Shown here: positions 9,132 through 17,400 of the stretch, piece after piece
Layout of the letters: each line of letters starts with the position of its first letter
Numbering within the stretch: position 1 is the stretch's first letter
Assembly: GCA_016928995.1 (NCBI GenBank)
Contig: JAFGJS010000094.1
Location: 1 to 64,000, forward strand
DNA: 64,000 nt
Reading direction: 5' to 3'
DNA from: Candidatus Sumerlaeota bacterium
Lineage (GTDB): Bacteria; Sumerlaeota; Sumerlaeia; JAFGJS01
Made by a program: the position numbers and the translations under genes
The notes under the pieces: model-generated
What the model saw: only the letters and a program-made list of their open reading frames with translations
Database searches by the model: none
What the model was told of the DNA's origin: nothing

Positions 9132-9588
9132 TTTTTTTTAACGCAGAGACGCGGAGACACAGAGGTCTTACTCCTGCAATTGGTTGACGACGCGATAAAT
9201 ACCGTCCTTTAAAGCCTTTTCGCCAAAATTAAGGATCAAACCCAATTGAAGTTTGGATAGGCGCAAATAAGTAAGCAATTGGGCCTTGAAAATATTATTA
9301 AACTCTGAAGTTGCCTTGCATTCAACAATGACTCTATCCTCAACAAGCAAATCGATACGGTATTTCGACTGTGTGGATTTGTTTTTATAAATCACCGGCA
9401 ATTCTAATTGCCGAACAACCTTCATACCGCGTTCATGCAATTCCATAACCAGACATTCTTCATATACACTCTCCAGCAATCCTGGACCGCCTAAAGTTCT
9501 ATGCACTTCAATCGCAGAGCCAATGATGACATCGGTAATTTGATTCAGTTCCATTTATCTGCGTCTCCGCGTCTCTGCGTTAAAAAAA
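9132..9588 (-). mobile_element. Inverted-repeat cassette carrying the GxxExxY gene
   Basis: The whole intergenic space between the PspA-like gene and the AAA gene is occupied by a unit bounded by inverted arms. The left arm reads T(9)AACGCAGAGACGCGGAGAC; the right arm is its complement followed by A(7). The arms agree at 23 of 24 positions from AACGC inward. The only gene inside is the GxxExxY ORF. The outer ends sit 5 nt from the pspA-like stop and 22 nt before the AAA start, and both flanking genes keep their own signals, which fits insertion. No transposase is present, so movement would be in trans or by another mechanism. Confidence 0.6.
9168..9554 (-). CDS. GxxExxY family protein
   Basis: A 128-residue protein with the defining GLLESVYEECL segment (G-x-x-E-x-x-Y). 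A predicted restriction-endonuclease-like core follows: YRIDLLVEDRVIVECKAT resembles the D-(E/D)-x-K nuclease signature, then QLLTYLRLSKLQLGLILNFG. The family is widespread in bacteria, often flanked by short dispersed repeats, and its function is not established; a PD-(D/E)xK-type nuclease fold is the usual suggestion. The ribosome binding site (GGAG, spacer 10) lies inside the inverted-repeat arm. The gene interrupts what would otherwise be a PspA-AAA operon, and reads in the same direction. Confidence 0.92.
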   Translation of the reverse strand: MELNQITDVIIGSAIEVHRTLGGPGLLESVYEECLVMELHERGMKVVRQLELPVIYKNKSTQSKYRIDLLVEDRVIVECKATSEFNNIFKAQLLTYLRLSKLQLGLILNFGEKALKDGIYRVVNQLQE

Positions 9589-9592
9589 TCGG

Positions 9593-10429
9593 TCATTCCG
9601 GCAGTTTCGCGTCGGGCGCGTCTTGTTGCGGTTCGGCTTGTTCCTGCGGCGCGGCGTCGGCTTGTTCGGCCAGGCCAACGAGGCGCTCAAACTCGGTGTT
9701 GCTTTGCGACTCCATCGCGTAACGCAAAAATTCATCCTCCTGCAACTTGGTATCCGTGCCGGCGAGTTCCTTGGAGAGTTTGGCCTCGGCCTTGATCTCG
9801 TTGCGCAACCGGCGCAGGCGCTGAAGCTCCTCGCTCGATTTGTCCACGGCGATACCGCTGAGCAGATCGTTGACTTCTTTCTCCTGCTTGGCCGAGATGA
9901 TATCGGCGACGGCTTCGCTCGATTCGGAGCGGATCTGTTCGATCTCCTGCATGTGGTCCTTCAACTGCAGTTTGTGCTCCGTGATGCTCTTGGTGTACTG
10001 CTCGACGTCCGTCTCCAGCTCAGCGATGTACGTCTGCTTTTCCTGCAGCGAAGATGTAAAGTCGTTGTACGCGCCAAGGCACTTCATGTAGTCGTCGTCG
10101 CGCTTGACATCGTCCTCCGCGGCGCCTTGCTGCGTCAGCTGCTGCACGCGCTGCCGGGCTTTGGCCAGCGCACCGGCTTTCAGGTTTTCCAGCCGCTCCA
10201 CTTCGCCGGTGAGCTGCTTGAGGCGTTCGATTTTTTGCTCCTTCTGCGCCACGAGCGCGCCAAGGGCCTGCTTGTACTGGTCGATCTGCTGCGTGCGTTT
10301 TTTGATGATGCGCTCGTACTTCGTGCGGATCGCCCCGGCGTCGGTGTCCATGCCGCGCCGTGAAGAATCGATCCTGCCTGTCAATAAATCGCCCAACGAC
10401 CGGAACCAACGTCCAATTGCGCCGAACAT
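9593..10429 (-). CDS. PspA/IM30-like coiled-coil protein
   Basis: A 278-residue, almost entirely helical and charged protein. It begins with a short amphipathic stretch (MFGAIGRWFRSLGDLLTG), like the membrane-binding helix of PspA/IM30. Long coiled coils follow (about 30-230), and the tail is Q/A/E-rich. AAGGAG lies about 8 nt upstream of the ATG. PspA-family proteins polymerise on the inner membrane and stabilise or remodel it under stress. The similarity here is at the level of architecture, so a more distant coiled-coil family remains possible. It is the first gene of the leftward half of the divergent locus, facing the YqiJ/flotillin half. Confidence 0.7.
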   Translation of the reverse strand: MFGAIGRWFRSLGDLLTGRIDSSRRGMDTDAGAIRTKYERIIKKRTQQIDQYKQALGALVAQKEQKIERLKQLTGEVERLENLKAGALAKARQRVQQLTQQGAAEDDVKRDDDYMKCLGAYNDFTSSLQEKQTYIAELETDVEQYTKSITEHKLQLKDHMQEIEQIRSESSEAVADIISAKQEKEVNDLLSGIAVDKSSEELQRLRRLRNEIKAEAKLSKELAGTDTKLQEDEFLRYAMESQSNTEFERLVGLAEQADAAPQEQAEPQQDAPDAKLPE

Positions 10430-11141
10430 AGTATCGCTCCTTATTCGCTATTTGCTTTGTTTAACGCAAAGACGCAAAGGCGCAGAGATATCGTCAGAGC
10501 TGAAATTACTGTGTTGATTGCAAAGCGCCGTTCAAAAAAACCATAATCGATTTCCCATCAAAATCCCTTTGCGCCTTTGCGTCTCTGCGTCTTTGCGTTA
10601 AATTTTTCTTTTTTTGAAACCTATTTTTTCTTTCGCTGTCTATGATATTGAAACAACAGGGAACGGAAAAAGTTCCCATAAAACGCACGAGTCTCTTCGG
10701 AGTTTTCCGCGCATGGCGCGTCAGCGCGGAAATCTTGGAGGAGACGCGGCGAAGGAACGCAGCACAAGGTTCGCCTGCCTCTTCCGATGCGTTTGCGGCC
10801 ATATCAGGCTGTCCGCATCCGGCGCACGGGTTTTCCCGGCATGGCGAGCGCCTCACGCGAAAGGCGCTGATGCCGGCCGGGACGCCAGACAAATAACCCA
10901 AATATTGTTTGCATTTCGGCCTGTTTTCTTGAAACTAGACCATGTGCCGCGTTGAAGGCAATCATTTTCCACGCGGCGCATGCATGGCGCGGGCGTCCTT
11001 GCCTGGCGCCGAATCGCAGGCGGCGCGCCTGCCCTCGTTCCCGCGATCCACGCCGGTGGTTTTTGCTTCGCGCGCACGGGCCGAAGCGAATTTCAAGAAA
11101 ACGCCAGATTTTAGAAAGTCCGCCCAACGGAGGACAGAACG
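10430..11141. other. Long intergenic region of the divergent PspA / YqiJ-flotillin locus
   Basis: About 710 bases that must hold the promoters of both halves of the locus. It contains an inverted-repeat element (10461-10602), a 9-bp palindrome TTTCCGCGC with its complement (10704-10732), and a near-perfect 11-bp inverted repeat ATGTGCCGCGT (10942-10981). ORFs of 60-130 codons exist in several frames, but none has a good ribosome binding site or protein-like composition, so I leave them out. Confidence 0.6.
10461..10602. repeat. MITE-like inverted-repeat element, AACGCAAAG family, empty copy
   Basis: The left arm TTAACGCAAAGACGCAAAGG and the right arm, its inverted counterpart (CCTTTGCGTCTCTGCGTCTT and onward to GCGTTAA), bracket about 80 nt with no gene. 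Octamer-like units of the (A/G)ACGCAAAG type are repeated three to four times in each arm. It has the same family ends (TTAACGC) as the GxxExxY cassette. Confidence 0.75.
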
Positions 11142-11894
11142 ATGATGGAATTCATCGGCATGTGCTTTGCGACGCAGAATGTGCTTTATACAATTCTGCT
11201 GATCTGCGTCCTGCTCTATTGGTGCATCTACATCACGGGCGCGTTTGGATCGGAAGCGCTCGACCTGCATCTGGATGGGGGGGCGGATGTGGGTGCGGAT
11301 GCGGATGTGGATGTGGGCGGCGTGGATCTCGACGCCGATGCAGGCGGCGAGCTGCATGTTGACGGCGACCTGCATGCGGATGGTTTGGACGCCGATGCGA
11401 GCGCGGATGGCGCGCATGTCGTGGCGCACGAGGGCGGAGACGCCCTGATCAGCACGTTGCGCTTTGTCTGGGCCGGCGAAGTGCCGGTGACGCTGATCTT
11501 CACAATCCTGATTTTCATGATGTGGGCGTCTTCGATGATGGCTCACAGCATCCTGGGATCGCATTACACGCTGTGGATGTCGCTCTCGCTGATCCTGCCG
11601 AACTTTGTGCTGGGATTGATTCTTACGCGCCTGGCGTTGTGGCCGTTCGTCCCGCTGTTGCGCAACGTGTTTCAATCCGACAGCGATGAAAAACCAGTGA
11701 TCGGCCATTCATGCCGGGTAGTGTCGATGAGCGTGACAGAGGCTCACGGCCAATGCGAAGTGGATTACGAGGATCAATCGATCGTGCTGCAGGTTCGGTC
11801 GGCCAGCGGCGAAACGTTGCGCAAAGGCGACCTGGCCCTAATCAGCCACTACAATAAAGAAAAGGATGCATACATCGTGACGAAGATCGAGTAG
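11142..11894 (+). CDS. YqiJ/NfeD-like membrane protein with C-terminal OB fold
   Basis: A 250-residue protein with one N-terminal membrane helix (about 16-36). A remarkable acidic Asp/Gly/Ala-rich stretch (about 40-100) follows, then two or three membrane helices (about 110-175) and a soluble C-terminal domain of about 70 residues with the beta-rich pattern of the YqiJ/NfeD OB fold (VISHSCRVVSM-like start, CEVDYEDQSIVLQVR). GGAGG lies 8 nt before the ATG. In E. coli, yqiJ precedes the flotillin yqiK, and NfeD-type proteins partner with SPFH proteins elsewhere. Here a flotillin gene follows after 97 bases, so partnership is likely. The acidic insertion is unusual. Confidence 0.82.
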   Translation: MMEFIGMCFATQNVLYTILLICVLLYWCIYITGAFGSEALDLHLDGGADVGADADVDVGGVDLDADAGGELHVDGDLHADGLDADASADGAHVVAHEGGDALISTLRFVWAGEVPVTLIFTILIFMMWASSMMAHSILGSHYTLWMSLSLILPNFVLGLILTRLALWPFVPLLRNVFQSDSDEKPVIGHSCRVVSMSVTEAHGQCEVDYEDQSIVLQVRSASGETLRKGDLALISHYNKEKDAYIVTKIE

Positions 11895-11991
11895 CAAACA
11901 TCAGCCGAAACAATCGCGCTTGTGAGTGCGTTTAAATCGAAAATAAAATCATAATACTTCATATCTTTCACATCGGAAGGAGACGCAAGCA

Positions 11992-14160
11992 ATGTCACTC
12001 GTAACAGGCATGGCCAACATTGCGGGGGTTGTTTTGGGGCAAGTGCCCCCAGGGACGATGTTTCAAATTCTCTTCATTCTGGGAATCATGCTGGCCGTTT
12101 TCCTCTGTGTGGCTTTCATCGCAATGGTGTTGCGATGCTACCGCAAAGTTGAGCAAGGCACGGCGTTGATCAAGGTCGGGCCAAAAAATCCGACGGTGCA
12201 CTTCTCGCGGGCGATTATCTGGCCGATCATCAACCGGGCGGAGATCATGGACATCTCGGTGAAACGCATCGAAATTTTCCGCCACGGCTCGGAGGGCTTG
12301 AACTGCAAGGACAACCTGCGCGCGGACATCAAGGTGGCGTTTTTCGTGCGCGTGAATCCATTGCCGCAGGACGTGCTGAAAGTGGCCGGTTCCATCGGCA
12401 GCGCCCGCGCCTCAGAGCCGAAGGCGCTAGTGGAACTATTCGACGCCAAGTTTTCTGAAGCGCTGAAGACCGTCGGCAAAAAGTTCGATTTCGAGCAGCT
12501 CTACACCTCGCGCGATGAGTTCAAGGAAGAGATCATTAAGATCATTGGCCGCGATTTGAACGGCTACTTGCTGGAGGACGCGGCGATCGACTACTTGGAG
12601 CAAACGCCTCTTGAGCAACTGGAGCCGAACAATATTCTCGACGCCGAGGGCATCAAGAAAATCACCGACCTGACGGCGAAACAGGCGAAACTGGCCAATG
12701 AGATTCAGCGCGACAAGGAAAAGGTGATCCGCAAACAGGACGTCGAAGCGCGCGAGACGATCCTTGAACTCGATCGGCAGCAGGCCGAGGCGGAGGAAAA
12801 GCAGAAACGTGAAATCGCCGTGATTGCCGCGCGCGAACGCGCCGAGGCGGCGAAGGTGCAGCAGGAAGAGCATCTGCGCGCCGAGCAGGCCCGCATCCAC
12901 ACCGAGGAAGAGGTGCAGGTGCAGGAGCAGAACAAGGACCGCCAGATCATCGTGGCGCAACGCAACAAGGAACGCACTGACGGCGTGGAGCAGGAACGCG
13001 TGCAGAAAGAGCGCCAACTCGAGGCGACCGAGCGCGAGCGCGTGGTGCAGCTGGCGCAGATCGAGAAGGACAAGGCGGTCGAGGTCGAGAAGAAGGCGAT
13101 TCAGGACGTGATCCGCGAGCGCGTGATGGTGCAACGCGCCGTGGTCGAAGAGGAGCAGAAGATCCTGGACACGGAAGAATTCGCGAAAGCCGAGCGCGCC
13201 AAGCGCGTGGCTATCGTGGCCGCCGAGAAGGAAGCGCAGGAAGGCCTGGTGAAGCAGGTGAAGAGCGCCGAGGCGGCGCGCGACAGCGCGAAGTTCAAAG
13301 CCGAAGAGGAAGTCACGCTGGCTGAAGCCGAGCGCGCCGCGGCGGAAAAGGAAACAGCCGCGAAGAAGATGCTGGCCGAAGGCATCGCGGCGGAAGAGGC
13401 CGCCATAGGCATCGCCGAAGCCACGGTGATCGAAAAGAAGGCCCTGGCCGAGGCTGCGGGCTTGACCGCCAAGGCCGACGCCGTGGAGAAACACGGCACG
13501 GCGGAGGCGACCGTGATCGAGCGCAAGATCACCGCCGAAGCCAAGGGTCAGGAAGCCAAGGCCGTGGCCATCGAGAAACAAGGCGCGGCCGAGGCTGCCG
13601 TGATGCAGATGAAGTTCGAGGCGGACGCCAAGGGCATCACGGACAAGGCCGGAGCGATGAAAATCTTCAACGAAGCAGGCAAGGAACACGAGGAGTTCAA
13701 ACTGCGCCTGCAGAAGGACAAGGACGTGGAACTGGCGGCCATCGACGCACAGCGCAAGATCGCCGAACAGCAGGCCGGCGTGCTGGGCGAGGCGCTCAAG
13801 CAGGCCCGCATCGACATCGTGGGCGGCGAGACGGAGTTCTTCGACCGCATCACCAAGGCCATCTCGGGCGGCAAGGCCATGGATCGCTGGATCGACAACA
13901 GCCGCGTGCTGACCGACGTGAAGAACACCTTCTTCAACGGCGACAACGCGCAATTCCGCGAGCGACTGCATGACTTCATCGAGCAGTTCGGGCTGGACAG
14001 CGAGGACGTGAAAAACCTGAGCGTGGCCGCGCTGATCGGCAAGTTGATCGGCTTGGCCGACAAAGACGCCGACAAACGCGAACTCAAAAACGTGCTCAAC
14101 ATCGTGCGCACGGCCGGCATCGAAGACAAGACGCTCAAAGACCTTGGTCTGAGCAAGTAA
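11992..14160 (+). CDS. Flotillin-like SPFH protein (YqiK type)
   Basis: A 722-residue protein with a single N-terminal membrane helix (about 22-46), then an SPFH/PHB domain (about 50-230, with TALIKVGPKNPTVHFSR and RADIKVAFFVRV). A very long charged coiled coil (about 230-600) follows, including the Ala/Glu-rich flotillin repeats (EAxVIEKKALAEAxGxxAKA). The C-terminal domain is helical. AAGGAG sits 9 nt upstream of the ATG. Flotillins form oligomeric membrane scaffolds. YqiK-type members lie next to YqiJ OB-fold proteins, as here. It is longer than typical E. coli YqiK (about 550 residues), mostly through extra coiled coil. The next gene lies beyond a strong hairpin. Confidence 0.93.
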   Translation: MSLVTGMANIAGVVLGQVPPGTMFQILFILGIMLAVFLCVAFIAMVLRCYRKVEQGTALIKVGPKNPTVHFSRAIIWPIINRAEIMDISVKRIEIFRHGSEGLNCKDNLRADIKVAFFVRVNPLPQDVLKVAGSIGSARASEPKALVELFDAKFSEALKTVGKKFDFEQLYTSRDEFKEEIIKIIGRDLNGYLLEDAAIDYLEQTPLEQLEPNNILDAEGIKKITDLTAKQAKLANEIQRDKEKVIRKQDVEARETILELDRQQAEAEEKQKREIAVIAARERAEAAKVQQEEHLRAEQARIHTEEEVQVQEQNKDRQIIVAQRNKERTDGVEQERVQKERQLEATERERVVQLAQIEKDKAVEVEKKAIQDVIRERVMVQRAVVEEEQKILDTEEFAKAERAKRVAIVAAEKEAQEGLVKQVKSAEAARDSAKFKAEEEVTLAEAERAAAEKETAAKKMLAEGIAAEEAAIGIAEATVIEKKALAEAAGLTAKADAVEKHGTAEATVIERKITAEAKGQEAKAVAIEKQGAAEAAVMQMKFEADAKGITDKAGAMKIFNEAGKEHEEFKLRLQKDKDVELAAIDAQRKIAEQQAGVLGEALKQARIDIVGGETEFFDRITKAISGGKAMDRWIDNSRVLTDVKNTFFNGDNAQFRERLHDFIEQFGLDSEDVKNLSVAALIGKLIGLADKDADKRELKNVLNIVRTAGIEDKTLKDLGLSK

Positions 14161-14169
14161 CGCGAGAAC

Positions 14170-14199
14170 GGAGCGCCGCGATTTACATCGCGGCGCTCC
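14170..14199 (+). other. Perfect 13-bp hairpin between flotillin gene and 64-aa ORF
   Basis: GGAGCGCCGCGAT, a 4-nt loop, then its exact complement. It starts 10 bases after the flotillin stop and ends 19 bases before the next ATG. No U-run follows (TTCAAAAG), so a simple intrinsic terminator is unlikely. An RNA-stability or processing element that uncouples the large ATPase gene from flotillin is a reasonable guess. Confidence 0.7.
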
Positions 14200-14218
14200 T
14201 TCAAAAGGATAACTAGTC

Positions 14219-14413
14219 ATGATTTCCGGCGAAGAAGCCGTGCGGCGCATCAAACGCGTGTCTGAAATGCGCAAGCTGATCCTGACGCTCAAGCGCAATG
14301 CGCTGGAGCAATGGAAGCGCGGCGAGCTCGACGTGAAGCCGGAGCTCGACATCCGTAGCGATGTGGAATACTGGCAGAATCTTGCAGACCAGCGCTCGCG
14401 CAATATGCATTAG
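14219..14413 (+). CDS. Small helical protein between flotillin and DUF3686 ATPase
   Basis: A 64-residue, charged, predicted all-helical protein without cysteines or a signal peptide (EEAVRRIKRVSEMRKLIL and onward). It has a clear AAGGATAA about 8 nt before the ATG and sits tightly between two large genes on the same strand. The reading frame ends 47 bases before the ATPase start. I do not recognise a family. The good ribosome binding site and position argue that it is real; a subunit or adaptor of the flotillin/ATPase assembly is a guess. Confidence 0.6.
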   Translation: MISGEEAVRRIKRVSEMRKLILTLKRNALEQWKRGELDVKPELDIRSDVEYWQNLADQRSRNMH

Positions 14414-14460
14414 CCCGGCCATTCTGAAGGGCTTTCAATCACGATTGAAGAAATTGAACC

Positions 14461-17400
14461 ATGGCTGAAACCAACGAAAATAACATCGTACAAAACGGCG
14501 CGGAGAACGGCGGCGCTGAGCAGCAGCCCAAGGCGCAGGAGCAGCAACTGGAGCGCGGAACGTATGAGATCATCCGCAACCGGTTGAACAAGGCTGGCAA
14601 ATCCTTGCGCGAACGGCTGAATTCGCTGAACGACGAGCGCAAGAAAGTCTTCGGCTCCATCGACACGAAGCTGCTCGCCACGGAGCGGATCACAACCGAT
14701 CATAATTGCATCCCGCGCGACATGATCCCGATCGGCGGCGATCGTTTCCTCTTCGGCTACAACGTCATGCTCGGACTGAAGAGCGTGACGGAAATCAGCG
14801 ACGTCTTCTCCAAGTACGAGTTCAAGGATCATCAGTTCCACCGGCAAGAGCTGAAAATGCTCGCCGATGAAAACTTCCTGCGGGATTTTCGCGAGCTGTA
14901 TAAATATTACCGCAACACGCAATTCGCCCGGTTCGCGCTCCAGCCGCCGCATCTCTACATGGTTTTCCGCATCAGCCAAGAGCTGAACGACATCAAGGCC
15001 TTCAAGTGGCTGCTCAGCGAGGGCTCGCTGAAATATATCGACAACCGCAGCGACCCAGAGGTGCGCTTCCCCGCGCAGCACGACTTCGTCTGGAAACGCG
15101 TGCGGCGCGACATGCATATCGGCGGCGAGTTTCCGCACATCTCCATCGAAGACCGCATCTTCGTGGAGACGACCGGCGGCGACCTGACGATCAAGATTGA
15201 AAACAACACGACGACCGGCGAGGGCATTTACAGCGAACCGGTGGTTGATCCGGACCAGACGCTCGACGATGCGGAGTTTCAATACGCCATCGTGGGCAAC
15301 CTGATCCTGCTGCGCATCCGGCCCTATCAGGAGCAGGCGTATCGCTACCTGGTCTATAGCGAGAAAACGCGCGCCGTGAAGCGCATCGACTCCATCGAAC
15401 ATTCGTGCGTGTTCCTGCCGGACGACCACGGGATCATATTCTCGAACGGTTACTTCCTGCAGACCGGCGAATACAAGGTGTTCGAGAGCGAATTGCGCGG
15501 GATGACGTTCCTGAAAAAAATCCCGTCGCCCAACGGCGAGGATTTCCTTTTCGTCTTCTACAATCGGCGCGAAGGCGTCTACATGCTGCTGCCCTACAAT
15601 CTCATCGAGCAGAAATGCGAAAATCCGATTGTGTGCAACGGCTTCTCGCTGTTCGACGACGGCGAGATGATCTACTTCAAGCGCCAGCCGGAACCGCAAA
15701 AGCATCACCCGATCCAGATCTGGCAAACACCGTTCACCAGCGAGGACTACGAACCGCCGCGCGAAACCGACTCCTACCTGTATAAGATCGGCAACAAGGA
15801 GATCGTGCGCGGCATGGCCGAATGCCACGAAGTGCTGCAGCTGATCGGCAAGGAAGACAGTTACGAAAACCTGTTCCTCGATATCACGAAAAACGTCACG
15901 GACATTCTTGACGCGTATTACTGGATCAGCGACGAGCAGACGTATAATCTGCGGCGCGACCTGGAGCCGATCCGCGAAGCGGCTCAGGCGGCCATCGCCG
16001 AGTATGAAAAAGTCGTGGCTGTGCGGCACAACACAGAGCGGCAATTCAAGAAAGTCTCCGAGCGCACGGCGCAGATCGTGCAAGAGGTTTACTCGCGCCG
16101 GTTCGAGGTGATCCACGATTTCGTCAAATCGCTTGCGGACTTGCGCGCGGTGCGCGGCGAAATCATCGGCCTGCGCGAACTGCGCTACATCGACAACGCC
16201 GCGGTGGATGCGCTGGAGGCGGAAGTCACCGGGAACACCAACAAAGCCGCCAACCGCTGCGTGGAGTTTCTGCTCAAGCCCGAAGCGCTGACGCCTTATC
16301 AGCAAGCAGTGCAGGAGCATAACAAGGCGATCGACGAGCAAAAGAAAGTCTCCGACGCGAAACGGCTGGAGGAAAAAATCGCCGGCAGCGCGTCCGAACT
16401 CGAAATGCTGATCGAGATCGTGAGCAACCTGAAGATCGACGACGCGACGCAGCGCACCACGATTATCGACAACATTTCCGCGATCTTCTCGCAGCTCAAC
16501 CAGACGCGCGCCGGTCTGAAAAACAGAATCAAGGAACTCGCCGAAGTCGAGGGCGTGGCGGAATTCAATTCGCAGATCAAACTGCTCAACCAAGGCGTGG
16601 TGAACTACATCGACATCTGCGACACGCCGGAAAAGTGCGAGGAGTACCTGACCAAGCTGATGATCCAGGTGGAAGAACTCGAAGGCCGCTTCGCGGAATT
16701 CGACGTATTCGTCGTCCAGCTGGCGGAAAAACGCGAGGAAATCTACAACGCCTTCGAGTCTCGCAAGCTGCAGCTCGTGGAAGCGCGCAACAAACGCGCC
16801 TCGTCGCTGATGAGCGCCGCCGACCGCATCCTGAAAGGCATCAAGACGCGCGTCGATTCGTTCGAGGAGATCAATCAGATCAACGGCTACTTCGCCTCGG
16901 ACCTGATGATCGAAAAGGTGCGCGACATCGTCGCTGAACTGCTCGAACTCGACGACACCGTGAAGGTAGACGACATCCAGAGCCGCCTGAAGACGATCCG
17001 CGAGGACGCCGTCCGGCAATTGAAGGACCGGCAGGACCTGTACGCCGAAGGCCCGAACATCATCAAACTCGGCCGCCATCGTTTCTCGGTCAACACGCAG
17101 ACGCTCGACCTCACCACGGTGCTACGCGACGGAGAATTGTTCTACCACCTGAGCGGCACGAATTTTTTCGAAAAGATCACCGATCCGGAATTGCTCGTCA
17201 CGCGCGAATGCTGGACGCAGGAAGTCGTGTCGGAAAACGGCAAGGTCTATCGGGGCGAGTACCTGGCATATCAAATGTTCAATGCGCTGGAAACGGGCGC
17301 CCTGCCGGACGCCGCTACTCTGCGCGCCATGAGAGACGGGGATTTGCTGGCTGAAGTGCAGCGCTTCATGGGGCCGCGCTACAGCGAAGGCTACGTCAAA

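Noticed and set aside
12436-14403. 655-codon ORF on the minus strand
   Set aside because: Antisense shadow of the flotillin coiled-coil region; low-complexity L/F/H/R composition follows from the Ala/Glu-rich sense frame.
14410-17079. 889-codon ORF on the minus strand
   Set aside because: Lies antisense to the DUF3686 ATPase gene, rich in V/L/H/Q/R/D runs typical of the shadow of a GC-rich coding frame; no ribosome binding site or domain.
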